64,000 nucleotides of DNA from Pomphorhynchus laevis (Eukaryota > Acanthocephala > Palaeacanthocephala > Echinorhynchida > Pomphorhynchidae). The notes under the pieces are model-generated. The model did not search any database. It saw nothing but the letters and a program-made list of their open reading frames with translations, and was not told where the DNA came from. Positions 1-11,271 of this stretch are shown here, piece by piece. The stretch's first letter is position 1. The number at the start of each line of letters is the position of its first letter. A program made the position numbers and the translations under genes. Location: contig WNNJ02002221.1 of the NCBI GenBank assembly GCA_012934845.2, positions 22,354-86,353 of the forward strand. Direction: 5' to 3'.

Positions 1-161
1 CTCCGTTTCTATTATACATAAATCGCCCTTATTTATTAGCCAATTCATAAAAATTGGCATTTTTAAATTTCAATTTGAAATTTTAACTTTATATAGATTA
101 TTTAACTTGATTAAATAAAGGACAATTATGTTTAATAGTTGATAATGATCCATTATTGATA

Positions 162-313
162 AATAATTATTGGAGCTAGATCAAAGAAAAGAGGATTTTT
201 TTGATATTTCGCTAACTTCTGTTAGCATATTCCGAAAATTACATCTGAAGATGCTAACAGAAGTTAGCGAAATATCAAAAAAATCATATTTTCTTTGATC
301 CAACTCCAATAAT
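162..313. repeat. Foldback (MITE-like) hairpin, copy 1
   Basis: Arms of about 60 bp start AATAATTATTGGAGCT and contain TTTCGCTAACTTCTGTTAGC, with its complement on the other side. The same element is at 11903-12080, and the left flank (TTGATAATGATCCATTATTG) is also shared. Confidence 0.8.
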
Positions 314-1083
314 TTTTATAAATCAAATCTTTATCTTAGATTAATGTCTTTTGTAACACTTTCCCTTAATAATATACGATAAAAGATATGAGATATCTTA
401 GATAAAATATATCTCTATCTAAGATAATGATAAATGATAAAATGTAAACGAAGCTGTTTAAATGCAGTTCACAGTTCAATTATGACAAGTTAGCTGCCAA
501 GTTTTATAGAAATCTATATATTGCAATTCCTGAATTTGATTTTCATATAACAAATAATATCTGCTTAAAACCATAAAGTTAACACAAAATACAAGCAACA
601 GTTTAAACTATACATTAAAACTTACCTTCATATTGTTGTAATTAATGTGGTTAGTTCAAAAAAACAGTTTCAATATATGAACAGTTTAAAATATAAATAA
701 CGTTCACATTAAAACTTACCTTCATATTGTATTTCAAAATACAGTAAGCTATACAGATTTTGTCATTTCAATATATGAACAGTTTACTTTTTTAATGAAC
801 AGTTTACAATATAAATAACGTTTCTCGAATGAATTGTGATTGGTCAACTGATATCGAATAATTGCACAATGCACTAAGCATTTCCTAATTGATTGTAAAA
901 TTGAGATAAAATAAAAGAGCAAAAACACAAAGCTATGCAAAATTGTTTGCTCATACATTAAGAATATTTGCTAAGTTCAAAAGATGAGGTTGCGCTAATT
1001 AATTATTATAAGCAAATCATAAAAACAAACGAATTGAAAATCCATAATTTAAGATAAAGGAAAGTAAACAAATATTTGCCAAG
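314..1083. other. AT-rich sequence with degenerate short repeats
   Basis: No gene seen. CAGTTTA...TAAATAACGTT and CATTAAAACTTACCTTCATATTG recur imperfectly between 600 and 830. The open frame at 749-958 is compositional. Confidence 0.5.
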
Positions 1084-1483
1084 TTTTTTAACGAAAAAAA
1101 AATTTTTATGAACTTAATTCTGTTCATTTTTGTGACGCTCATAATGTTATATTCAAATAATAACACGATCTAGTACGAAAACAGTAATTTTTCTTTTAAA
1201 TATGATTTTTAAACCAACACGACCTGCGATAGAAGACAAAGTATTACAGATCATTTCAAATGATATGTAATATTTCAATATTTCAATATCTACAATTGCG
1301 GTTTCAAATGAAACAGAAATTGTAGATAAAACAGAGAATATTTAAATTATTCCACAAATTGTATTAAATTGTAAATAATGATTACGGAAAAATTAACTTT
1401 CTTCGAAGATTGTTTTGAATTTTGATAAGTATACATTAGTTAAAGATATATTTATGAATATAAAAGAAACATTTCAAGGGAGA

Positions 1484-1760
1484 TCAATGAAGTTTATTTC
1501 TTGATCGCATTAACGTGTCTCGAATTGTGCAAATGCCAATTCCACCATGTTTAACAGAAAGAAATGCTTGTTCCAATGCGCTATCGCGCACTGGCATGTT
1601 GATGAACGATTGAAAAGTATCGGGCAACGTTTCATCGTATGTATTTGAGGAGTTAGCTAAGAAACACGGAGCAGATCGTAAAAGATACGTAAGCTTAGGA
1701 ATATTGCAACAGTTTCTTAAAACAAAAGTAGCATCCTGCATGGAGAGGTATGTCAGACGC
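1484..1760 (-). pseudogene. LINE fragment, post-RT region (AFLSVKHGGIGI motif)
   Basis: An 85-codon frame. The motif AFLSVKHGGIGICTIRDT matches the small conserved box after the reverse transcriptase thumb in a widespread invertebrate LINE family whose C-terminus bears a zinc-binding motif and a restriction-like endonuclease. Other pieces of the same family are at 14485, 15250, 36106 and 55236. Only this box remains here, so it is a fragment and not a gene. Confidence 0.55.
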
Positions 1761-3129
1761 GAACGGACTAATTTTAATCTGGAGATTAGATTATTCAGAT
1801 TCTCATTAGTTAAAGTGAACTGTACAACAATTATTTACTTCAAAAGTAAAAAAAGTAAACTTTGAAGATTAAATTCAAAGCGCATCTAAATGATAATATT
1901 GTAAATTATAAAAGCTACTTCTCTAATTCCATACTTATTGTCTCGATTTACATTCGGAAATCAAATTACTGTAATGCTTTATATAAATGCAAATGAATAT
2001 CGAAGAATACACATAAACACAACATGTATTTTCGGACTAATAATTTAATAAATTAACAATCAAAAGATAAAACGCAACAATTTGACTGCAATTTGATTTA
2101 TACAATTAAAATAGAACAAAATTTAACGTCAAAAATTAGAAATTAATGAAATATTAGTTTAAAACCGACTTTCGTTCAAATAAAATATTATTCCGAATTA
2201 ACATAAAAGCTGTACAAACCAAAATAGTTTTAATAATCTACACCAAATAGAAGTTAAAATCAATTTGATTATAATCAATTGAATACATTAATTCTAAAAT
2301 ATCAAATATTCACAGTATATCATTGCAATTGGAAGCTAGTTTTCAGATTTTATATGTTTAGATTATTGAATTAGATATATACATTGTGTAACAATATTTG
2401 TGATTATAACTTAGTTTTACTTATGGTTCGAGTTATAGCTGCATGAACTGCAGTAACAACATAATTATTTATTATGCATTGCAACATCAATGTACTTTGC
2501 CAAAAAAAATAGAGAGGGTGCAATGACGTAATAATCATCTTACAGTTTTAATTTAATTTACACTAGGCTTGAATTATTAAATTATCGGTTTTCAAACACT
2601 TGTATATACATTGAATGCTTGACAAATAGGGAAATATATCATTTATTTACGTATCTTATAAATTATAAATGGTCAGCAAACATATTTCAAATATAAGATT
2701 AAATAATTATCGTATAAATGTTTTCACCCCAATTTATTTATGGTAGCAAGATAATTGCTTTTTTAAGAATATAAATCATTTTTCGCCGATACGTTTTAAA
2801 AGATCAAACAACACAATTTGCTTTGCCACACTCTTTATAAATAAACTTACCATTTTAAAATTATGTAAAAAATTATATGCATAAATAATACATTAGATGA
2901 AATATTTCTTAAGACACTAACTTTTAACTCAAAATATTAAATAAAAAAGTTTCTTTGTATTCAACAATAGTTTCACAAAATTGAAATGTCGATGCTAGTC
3001 ATATATTTACAACGTCAAAGGAAATCTGCTTCTACAATATTTCATTGAAAACTTGCAAACCCAAAAATGTCGGTAATTTTAATTCACTGAATAAATCTTT
3101 CTTGAGAAAATAGAAAACATATATGTAGC

Positions 3130-3625
3130 ATAAAGAACAGAAAGGCCCCTGGCCTGATTTTATTTGTATTGAGAATTTAATGACTAATTTTAACGTCTTT
3201 GCGAATTATTGAACTTTTCTAGGTCTACATGCTCCACGGTCATCCAATTTTTGTCTTTTGAAATCTAGAGACTAAAGTTTTGTGCTATAATGGTAAATGG
3301 GTCACAGGTGACCCAAACGCTTTGTGTGCTTTCGTCTTAGTGAATTAATTACACTTAGAAACTCTTAGCACATTGCATTGTTTATCGAATGGTGTAGCGC
3401 CGATGATCATTACTACTTGATGATCAATTTGGATTTCGCCGAAACCGATTTACTATTGACGCACTTAAGTTGGGAACAAAGTAGTTATTCAGTGTATTGC
3501 TAATAAAGAATAGCTATATGCCATTTTCATTGATTTTGAAAAGCCATTTGACGCTGATCGGGATATACTCTTCATAAAGCTTGCTTCGAAAACTAATATC
3601 GCAGGGCACATTCACCATAGCATAG
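3130..3625 (+). pseudogene. Degenerate LINE reverse transcriptase, left copy
   Basis: Fragments in shifting frames resemble the fingers and palm of a non-LTR RT: KAPGPD at about 3150, VTGDPN at about 3303, DDQFGFRRNRFTIDALKLGT at about 3417-3480 and FIDFEKPFDADRD around 3528-3560. Several stops and frameshifts; no active-site YADD follows because the block ends near 3625. The family looks RTE-like but cannot be fixed. The same fragment is at 19840-20330. Confidence 0.65.
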
Positions 3626-5520
3626 ATTTTCGCCATATTTTGAAACTGATAAAGGAGGGCTATAGTACTATCATGAAGACTATTATAAAGACTATTAATT
3701 TACTATTATGAAGAGGAATGCCAAACTAAGTTCGAGTTTTAATTGTTTTTTATGATATCTGATAACGTAGCTGATTTTCTAATATGTACACAAATTCTCT
3801 AAATTGCAAATCAACATTTTTAGCTAATATGCGGTGAATAATGGTGACCGTTGATAAAGTGTGCATATACAAGTAATAGATAGTGTTAATATAAATAATA
3901 TTGATGTATTTGAATGTTAAAATTTAAAGAAGACAAAATCAGAACAGTTTTAAGAAGAATTTAAGAAATTATTTTACAAAACTCGTTTTTATTTTAATCA
4001 TAATTTGTGCTCAAACTTAAATATTATATGTGCCTGATTTCAAATAACTAGCAAATTATAAAATACAAAAGTGCAATTTGCAGAGATTAATCCACAATCT
4101 TGATTTTTTACCATGTCGCAAATAAGTACTCTTTCTAAATGAGAGCGGACAAGTTCTTACGGCATGTTTGCTTTTCAATTTATTTTAATGGGCAATTCAA
4201 TGGATGATTGTGAAGTTAAATGTAAAATTGCGGCACACTTGAAAGCGAGTTGTGTTTAGTAAAGTACTTGAAAGAATTTCCGTAAATGCAGAAATGCTCA
4301 TTAGTGAAATTTCAATTGTCGTTAGTTATTAAATAATGAACCTCCATAATGAGCATAGGAAAACACTAACCGTGCAATCCATTGAATTCATGATCATTGG
4401 GAAAATAATTTAAATCGAGCATGAAAATAATTTTTTAAAATGACACTATTCCGATAGCCTAAGGTAATGTAAGCAATAGATTTGATAAATACGTGTCATC
4501 GTGAATACCAGTCAAGAAAAAGCATAAGGTATCTTAATAAGAAAATATAGCATTCAAACTTCCGACTATTGTGCTATTATTGCATTCGAAAATACACCGA
4601 GATTAAAATCTGAACTAAAATTAGTTTTTAAAAGAGAAAAATAAAATTTCATATATAAAAAGCACTATTGACCCTTCATATAAAATAGATTGTGTGTAAG
4701 CTATTTCTATGTGCGATAGTGCTTCTCAAACCTGCAAATCGAGTAAAAATTGCATTAAATATTTTAATATTGCAAAAGAAATAGAAATTAATTAGTTTGT
4801 AAAGGAAACAATTTTCATCTATAAATGAAAATTCTTTAAATCATTCACATTCTTAATTCCATACGAAAATCATTGGTTTAACTTTAAAATTTATAAATCA
4901 TTTTATTTTATAATTTATATTTTCATTGAAAAGATATAAATCATAAGCCAAATGATGCGAAATTTGAGAGTATTTCATTTCAATGATAAGTTCTAAATTT
5001 TAAGACTGACTTCGACAAGGAACAAACACCCAAAGCGATAGTAAGAAAATTGTTATAGGGAAAATTCACTGGCGAAGAAATTATTTCTTGATACAATTGC
5101 TTATATGCATAGTTGACATTGATAAATATTATAAAAGCAATATTTAGAGGATCAAAACTCAAGTTTTGATGTCAAAAGTATATTTAAAATAAATCATTTG
5201 ATTAAAGGTCAAATTTTTATAAACTATATATAAAATATGTATTATGAACTAAACATAATTTTGTTCTATACATATTTATGTAAAAAATATGTAATTGCTA
5301 TTTGAAAACTATGAAAATCGTCAATTGTCGTAATAATTGTCGGAATAAAATTCAGTTTCATTAGCAATTAGTAGCTTTTGAAAAATGTTTTTCACTCTTG
5401 CAAATCGTATTATAGATATCGTTATTTGATTTCATTTCAAAGTTTATTTTTATAAATAAACTTTGAATAAAACCAGGAAAACTTTTTTAATTTTATTAAT
5501 ATCACTATTTTTAAAATTGT
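3626..5520. other. AT-rich sequence, no gene seen
   Basis: No convincing coding, RNA or repeat structure. The frame at 4980-5162 is compositional. Confidence 0.4.
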
Positions 5521-5539
5521 GATATTTTAATATATATAA

Positions 5540-5720
5540 TACAAAATGGTGTTGCTTGTTAGACGGTATTCACGAATTCAGTCGTCATGTCATTTCTAGA
5601 CGACTAATGAGTACCTGGAAACACTCATCAGTAGAATGAAGTACACATTGGTCGTTTCGGTTGCCTGTGTGACATTGTGAATGAAGATGTTTCCGACACA
5701 TTGCTTAATAATTTTATATA
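5540..5720 (-). repeat. Diverged partial relative of the 358-bp repeat
   Basis: It shares the arrangement of CTGATGA, GAAACGAC and GTC with the 358-bp units but differs in most helix sequences. It holds hammerhead-like copy 1. Confidence 0.55.
5591..5665 (-). ncRNA. Hammerhead-like element, non-canonical strand order, copy 1
   Basis: Reading 5'-3' on the minus strand: GGCAAC-C-GAAA (plus 5655-5665), stem III strand ACGACCAATG, stem I strand CATTCTA (5632-5638), CTGATGA (5625-5631), stem II strand GTGTTTCC, then the partner stem III strand CTCATTAGTCGT, C17 at 5599 and stem I partner TAGAAATG (5591-5598). All three hammerhead core strands are present and each flank pairs with its canonical partner: stem I 7 bp with one bulge, stem III up to about 12 bp, stem II 5 of 6 positions. 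The strand order is not a circular permutation of the known fold. The sequence differs from copies 2 and 3 mainly by paired changes. Confidence 0.45.
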
Positions 5721-5840
5721 CTATATATTATATATAAGATATATTATTATTTAAGACATATATAATGTATATATATGATGTATATACGTTAGGGGGTCCA
5801 AAAATGCAACTTCGATTTTGACAGTGTCAAATAAATGAAT

Positions 5841-6440
5841 AATTCGGTTCTATTTCTTAGTCTGATGAGGATATATAGAATGCTGCCTGGTGTTTATGCC
5901 TCCTCATGAGGAAAAGTGATCTATTAACGAGTACATCATTTGGTGTCCCAGGCAGGTGTAACAACAAATTATATTTTATATATTTGTACACTTTAAAGTT
6001 TCCCTGTAAAACGCATTTCTATTAAAAAGAATTTAGTGCCTGATGCATGGTTAAACCGCAATAAGTACTGCCATGCACAGAGCTTATGCTAAATTCCCTC
6101 CGATGATTCAGATTCAAGGGTAGTTCTGTTTTTCAAGCTTTAGACATTGTTTAAGCGTTTGTTAAAGTGCCTATGGATGATTATGGAAGTCACGGTACTG
6201 ATGAGCTACGTTAGAGCGAAACGCATTTAACGTTGTTGAATTTTGTCATCACACATAGAATGACTGGGCATACGTAGCGACTTTGAATATTGCGAGAATA
6301 ATTCGGTTCTATTTCTTTGTCTGATGAGGATATATAGGATGCTGCCTAGTGTTTACGTCTCATCATGAGAAAACATAGTGATTTATTAACGAGTACACCA
6401 TTGGATGTTCAAGGGCAGGTGTAACAACAAATTATATATA
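5841..6440 (+). repeat. 459-bp tandem repeat, about 1.3 units
   Basis: The motif AATTCGGTTCTATTTCTT starts at 5841 and again at 6300, a period of 459 bp. The second unit is cut at about 6440. Each unit start carries a CTGATGAGG segment with CTGCCTGG that can pair with CCAGGCAG about 60 bp downstream in the first unit. The unit also holds GCATGG...CCATGC and the hammerhead candidate at 6144-6236. Confidence 0.8.
6144..6236 (+). ncRNA. Candidate type III hammerhead ribozyme (repeat unit copy 1)
   Basis: The core CTGATGA (6198-6204) is followed by a 3-bp stem II (GCT 6205-6207 with AGC 6215-6217, 7-nt loop) and GAAA (6218-6221). Stem III joins GCGT (6155-6158) to ACGC (6221-6224) and continues outward as an imperfect helix between 6144-6154 and 6225-6236. 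Predicted cleavage follows T6159 (GUU triplet). Stem I is weak: TGTT (6160-6163) with GGTA (6194-6197) mostly by wobble pairs, then GTG (6167-6169) with CAC (6191-6193). The order UH, stem I, CUGAUGA, stem II, GAAA, stem III is canonical. Weak stem I and the GUU site lower confidence. Confidence 0.45.
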
Positions 6441-6554
6441 TAATTTTATATCTGATTGTGATAAACTGTGCTCCGGGTGTTAATAACCTTCGTTTCATAA
6501 TTGTAGATGTTGCCAAACACGGGAGTTCGATTACAAGTAGATCAGACTTCCTTA

Positions 6555-6628
6555 TCACTCCTAGACGAGCTGATGGTTGCCGGCATCACTCATCAGTAGG
6601 GTAAACTACCATCAGTCATTTCGGCTGC
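6555..6628 (-). ncRNA. Hammerhead-like element, non-canonical strand order, copy 2
   Basis: GAAA is at plus 6619-6622, CTGATGA at 6590-6596, and the GTC site has C17 at 6564. Stem I is TTTACCCTA (6597-6605) with TAGGAGTGA (6555-6563), a G-C pair of copy 3 being a G-U wobble here. The base after GAAA is T instead of C, giving a U-G wobble in stem III. Stem II is weaker than in copy 3 (two mismatches). Confidence 0.42.
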
Positions 6629-6911
6629 ATAGTGATATATTAAATAGGCATTTCCGAGAATTTGCAAACGTGGTAGCATGGGTCTAGCCTCTTTAAACCA
6701 ACCATGTGCTTTCCGGACTATCCTAATTATATTCGCAGGAATTTTACTTGCTGTCGTTGCTTGCTTTCTCACAGGATCCTTTAAAGGATACAATTGTATA
6801 ATTTTATATCTGATTGTGTTACTGTGCTCCGGGAGCTAATAAGCTTCCGTTTCATAATTGTAGATGTTGCCAAACACCGGAGTTCGATTACGAGTAGATC
6901 AGACTTTATTA

Positions 6912-6986
6912 TCACTCCTAGACGAGCTGATGGTAGCCGGCAGCACTCATCAGTAGGGTGAACTACCATCAGTCGTTTCGGCTGCC
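6912..6986 (-). ncRNA. Hammerhead-like element, non-canonical strand order, copy 3
   Basis: Best-preserved copy. Stem II strand GGCAGC (plus 6981-6986), a C, GAAA (6976-6979), stem III strand CGACTGATGGTAG (6963-6975), stem I strand TTCACCCTA (6954-6962), CTGATGA (6947-6953), G-T and stem II partner GCTGCC (6939-6944), stem III partner CTACCATCAGCTCGT (6922-6936), C17 at 6921, stem I partner TAGGAGTGA (6912-6920). Stem II is 6 bp perfect, stem III about 14 bp with one bulge, stem I 8 bp with one bulge. Confidence 0.5.
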
Positions 6987-7129
6987 TTGTGATATATTAA
7001 ATAGGCATTTCCGAGAATTTGCTAACGTGGTAGCATGGGCCTAGCCTCTTTAAACCAATCATGTGCTTTCCAAACCATCCTAATTTTATTCGGCAGGAAT
7101 TATATATATTATATATAATCTGTTTAATT

Positions 7130-7274
7130 ATCAGTTAATTAATCCAGATGACAAAAACTTCTAATTTATTGAAACAACACGTTTCGAAAAATTTCTTTTT
7201 AGAAAGAATAAATTATTCGAAACGCGCTGTTTCAATAAATTAGAAGTTTTTGATTTATGGATTTATTAACTGAT
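7130..7274. repeat. Foldback hairpin
   Basis: ATCAGTTAATTAATCCA at the left pairs with TGGATTTATTAACTGAT at the right. The arms include TTCTAATTTATTGAAACA and its complement and a CGTTTCGAA box on both sides. Confidence 0.75.
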
Positions 7275-7301
7275 ATTATAGCGTCTTTAAATCGAATTCC
7301 G

Positions 7302-7420
7302 GAGGCTGTTTATGAATAATTGTATGTTAATTATATATATTTATATATAATTGACATTATATACAATTTATATAAACAATTTATATATTATTTAATTACA
7401 ATTATTCATAAACAGCCTCT
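7302..7420. repeat. Foldback hairpin
   Basis: GAGGCTGTTTATGAATAATT and its complement at 7396-7420 flank AT-rich sequence. It lies 28 bp from the previous foldback. Confidence 0.75.
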
Positions 7421-9274
7421 AGAGAACAAAAAGCATCACCATTTTGTAAAAAAATGCTGTATTTCGAAAGACATTTATTAAAACAAAGCAAACCAAAGCA
7501 AGCTTATTAGTTTATTTTAGCAAACGTTTCCAGCTCTCACTATTCTTCAGTGCAAACAGTCACATACAAAAATTTAAATGTTCATAATGAATAATAATAA
7601 ATATAATAATATATATGAATCTTTACATAAATAATATATATAATCGATATCGTGTCAACTAAATTGAAATACAATTTAACAGTTTAATTTCAAATAACAA
7701 GAGTAATACATACAATCAAAGGTTTAACTGTATCATTAAACATTTTTAAAAAGCATTTGTAATTCATAAAGGGATTCGAAAGATCACCTTGATCGAAAAA
7801 CGCACTTACTTTCTCTGTCCATCCTCCGATTGAAATCAAATTACAAGCTGTGCTAGTCTATTGTAAACTGGATTAAAATAACACTGACCACATATGTTGA
7901 AAGGCTCAATTAGTGAGCTCAAGTGCACATTACTCGCTCATTGTTAAAGAGTAACGCATTCTTTTGACTACAATTTCATCAATTGTTATCGCGTGACATA
8001 CTTATTCATCTCGTGATCAACCAGTAACGAAAAAACCAACCCCGAGAGGCATTGAGACAATATTCACATCATAAATTAACCTAGTAGCAATTCTATCTGC
8101 GAATTGTACCATCACATCGACAATACATCACAAAACAGCAATCAATCACTGCATATATTTAGCGGGAGCTTTTATATTTTCAATCATTGCCCTGTAGCAA
8201 TTTCGGCCTTGTTTCTTTCTGCCGATAAAACCTACCGATACGCGATATTTACTGAAGCGCAATGTCGGTTTTCTTGAAACTGATTTCGAGTACTTAATAT
8301 CACCTTATCATTTTCTATTTTACGATTATTTACTATTGAAACGTAAATTAATGCCCTTTTATAATTATCGTAAGGTGTAAAACAAGCAATAAAATCCAGT
8401 AAAAATAATATACAATCTCTAAAGCGTTATAACTTCAAAGAATAAAAAATTTTAATGCTTAGTTTTACTGCCAAAATTTTGTGGAGTATTCATCCGATAA
8501 AAGTTTAACGGAATTTAACCTTTACAAAGCACGTAAAATATCATGTGAAACAAGCGAAATAATACAAATAAAGGCGACTAATTTATGCTTTTACAATTCA
8601 CGAACGGATTATGAGCGAAAACTGTAAATGTTAAAAATTGCAAAAATTTAAGGAAGCTTGTAAAAAGCCAAATTGATTTATAAATCGATAATTAACTCAT
8701 TGATTTAGTAGTTATAGATTAATGGAGTGATAAAGTTATTCAACTTTATAACACAGTTGAATTTTAAACAGTTGATCGATTAAATCATCTGAACCTGGCC
8801 ATATGGATCTAATGATAAAACATCTAAACATGCTTTTTTCTTTAATTTGATTTCTTTATTATTTTATCGGCATGCAAATGTTGGTGTGAGATTTTATTGT
8901 TTTACCAGGAATGCAAATGCTGTTCTTTGACTTTTTTTATCGTATCATCAATAAAGAAGATAATACAAATTATCAAACCACATGTTCACCTTTTTTACAT
9001 CATAATGTGGCTTAAATTAGAAATTCATGTAATATAATGCGTTGTAATAGCCACTTTATGTGCTGGAATTAAATACGGCAAATTTAAATCTAAATTTTGC
9101 AAGAGATCTAACAATTAACAATTCTAATAATACTGAATTATAAGTCAAACACATTTATGTCAAAGCCTAAACAAGATAATATTGATATTTCTAATTAAGT
9201 GATAAATATTGTTAATTACTTAAAAATTATATTATTAATATATTATAATACTTATATAATTATATACTATAATT
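7421..9274. other. AT-rich sequence, no gene seen
   Basis: The only notable motif is CTGAAGAATAGTGAGAGCTG followed by GAAACG on the minus strand (about 7515-7546), which resembles a short box common in Penelope-like and LINE-associated repeats. Confidence 0.4.
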
Positions 9275-9367
9275 GTCGCTACGTATGCCCAGTCATCCTA
9301 TGTGTGACGACAAACTTCTGTATCGTTGTTGTCGTCACCTATAGGATGAATGGGCATACGTAGCGAC
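9275..9367. repeat. Palindrome made from the 459-bp repeat
   Basis: GTCGCTACGTATGCCCA and its exact complement bound arms of about 38 bp around an 18-nt centre. The arm sequence is the segment found after the hammerhead in the 459-bp repeat, so two units meet head to head here. Confidence 0.8.
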
Positions 9368-9917
9368 TTTGAATATTGCGCGAATAATTTCATTCTATTT
9401 CTTTCGATAACATAGTGATTTATTTACGAGTACACCATTGGGTGTCCCAGGGCAGGTGTAACAACAAATTATATTTTATATATTTTGTACACTTTAAAGT
9501 ATACCGTTAAACAGCATTTCTATTAAAAAGAATTTAGTGCCTGATGCATGGTTAAACCGCAATACGTACTGCCATGCACAGAGCTTATGCTAAATTCCCT
9601 CAGATGATTCAGATTCAGGGTAGTTCTGTTTTTCAAGCTTTAGACATTGTTTAAGCGTTTGTTAAAGTGCCTATTGATGATTATGGAAGACACGGTACTG
9701 ATGAGCTACGTTAGAGCGAAACGCATTTAACGTTGTTGAATTTTGTCATCACACATAGAATGACTGGGCATACGTAGCGACTTTGAATATTGCGAGAATA
9801 ATTCGGTTCTATTTCTTTGTCTGATGAGGATATATAGGATGCTGCCTAGTGTTTACGTCTCATCATGAGAAAACATAGTGATTTATTAACGAGTACACCA
9901 TTGGATGTTCAAAACTT
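9336..9917 (+). repeat. Second array of the 459-bp repeat, about 1.3 units with a deletion
   Basis: Same family as 5841-6440. Here the period is 413 bp because about 46 bp around the CTGATGAGG segment is missing from the first unit. It holds the second hammerhead candidate (9644-9736). It starts in the right arm of the palindrome at 9275-9367 and stops abruptly after ACACCATTGGATGTTCAA. Confidence 0.78.
9644..9736 (+). ncRNA. Candidate type III hammerhead ribozyme (repeat unit copy 2)
   Basis: Same element as the one at 6144-6236, in a second repeat array. The core CTGATGA is at 9698-9704, stem II GCT/AGC and GAAA at 9718-9721, and predicted cleavage follows T9659. The two differences from the first copy (positions corresponding to 6175 and 6190) fall in the apical loop of stem I, so all core residues and proposed pairs are retained. 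Confidence 0.42.
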
Positions 9918-11084
9918 GTTTATTTTCAGAAATTTACTTTAAAAGACGCAATTAATTTATCTAAAATTTTGCATCAATTTTACAGAATGATCCACGTAAT
10001 CAGTGATCAACTGAACACAAAATGCTTGTTGGCACTAACATTATGAGTTTAATTTAAGTAGATGTTATCGATTAAATTCGGCTACGCCTAGCGGTCTTCA
10101 AGACACTTGCCGATAAAACATTAATTGATAATGAATCCCAAAGATCAGTGATAACTAAAATCAGGTTTCGGTATTCCTTTTAAAATACAGCGGCGTATTA
10201 ATATAGTAGATGTGTATTAACAAAAGACGTTTGTTAATAAATGCGTCAATATTGAGTGTTAATGCACTTAAGAAAGCTTATTCAAATGTTAAATAATCAA
10301 AACTACAAAATTGTTCAATAGTTATACATTATTTTACATATAAGTAAAACAATGCATTAAGTTTTGAATGAGCTAAATGAATTCAAACAAAAATATTGCA
10401 TAACCACCTCATAATGTTTATAAACGTAAAAGCTTTAAGAATAATAAGCTTTAAAAGCTAAGGGTATAACAATTAATTTTGAAATACAGTTGTATCCATA
10501 ATCAATAAGAAACGTTGAAAAACGCTTATGCAAAAAAATTAAGAGGGTTTCTTTGTCAAACGAATATATTCTATAAAATGATATCAAAATTTGAGAATAT
10601 ACATAAGATTATATAATCATAAGGTTATAGAATTATGATTAAGATTATTTTGAAGATAAGGAAAGTATGTCACATGTAAAATAATCTTAAAAGCTTTTCA
10701 CGATTTTATAATTTTAAATTAAAATTTTTACTGTGCCAAGAAAATAAATCCATCCTTCCATAATTGTTATCATCAATTCTGGAAATTATTTTCAATTTAA
10801 AAATGTATTGACAACAATCAATGAGTAAATATTTCTCATGTGCACATGATTCTGCGGCAAAATAACAGCAAAGGAGAATTTAAAACTATAAAAAATTGAA
10901 ATATATTTAATAAATATCTTTCATTAAAATTTAATAATTAATTAAAAAAATAATTAATAAATTTCAATTTAAAAAATGATTACTAAAATTTACTTATTAA
11001 TAGTATTTCAATCATTTCAAAGTTTTACATTTTCCTCTATTATAATTATCTTGTGGTGGAGGCACTGCTTCGTCTCAATCACAA
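9918..11084. other. AT-rich sequence, no gene seen
   Basis: No supported feature. Confidence 0.4.
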
Positions 11085-11117
11085 ATGAATTCACAAATGA
11101 ATTCACAAATGAATTCT
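11085..11117 (+). repeat. 12-bp tandem repeat (ACAAATGAATTC), three copies
   Basis: Three head-to-tail copies, directly before a segment (ACAAGGTGATTTCACAG, 11133) that recurs in direct orientation at 11395. Confidence 0.8.
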
Positions 11118-11271
11118 GTGAAATCACAAGGTGATTTCACAGCAGAAACCAGTTACAGTATCATTTTTCTTCATTACACCTTACTGACTAGGCTAACCAT
11201 TCAGTACAATCAGAAATTCTTTACTATATGAGACCTTCAATGTAATGAATTTCTGAAACCGCATTTTCCGA

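Larger units (their letters stand above)
1084..3625. repeat. Duplicated LINE-derived block, left copy
   Basis: 1100-1963 matches 14110-14966, 1964-3000 matches 16647-17702, and 3000-3615 matches 19700-20310, nearly base for base. A diverged third copy of 2330-2830 is at 43556-44030. It contains two LINE fragments, listed separately. Confidence 0.85.
6441..7100 (-). repeat. 358-bp tandem repeat, two units
   Basis: TTTTATATCTGATTGTG begins at 6444 and again at 6802, a period of 358 bp. The units differ by scattered substitutions. Each contains a minus-strand hammerhead-like element. A diverged partial relative (5540-5720) lies upstream of the 459-bp array, so the two repeat families are interleaved. 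Confidence 0.8.

Noticed and set aside
749-958. 70-codon open frame on the minus strand
   Set aside because: Phe/Ile/Tyr/Lys-rich translation of AT-rich repeats with no motif.
5861-5945. CTGATGAGG...CCTCATGAGGAAAA in the 459-bp unit as a second hammerhead
   Set aside because: The segment before GAAA does not pair with the segment after CTGATGA, and no stem III/UH partner was found.
6593-6969. Short minus-strand frames in the 358-bp repeats
   Set aside because: They run through the hammerhead-like structures and are not maintained between the two units.
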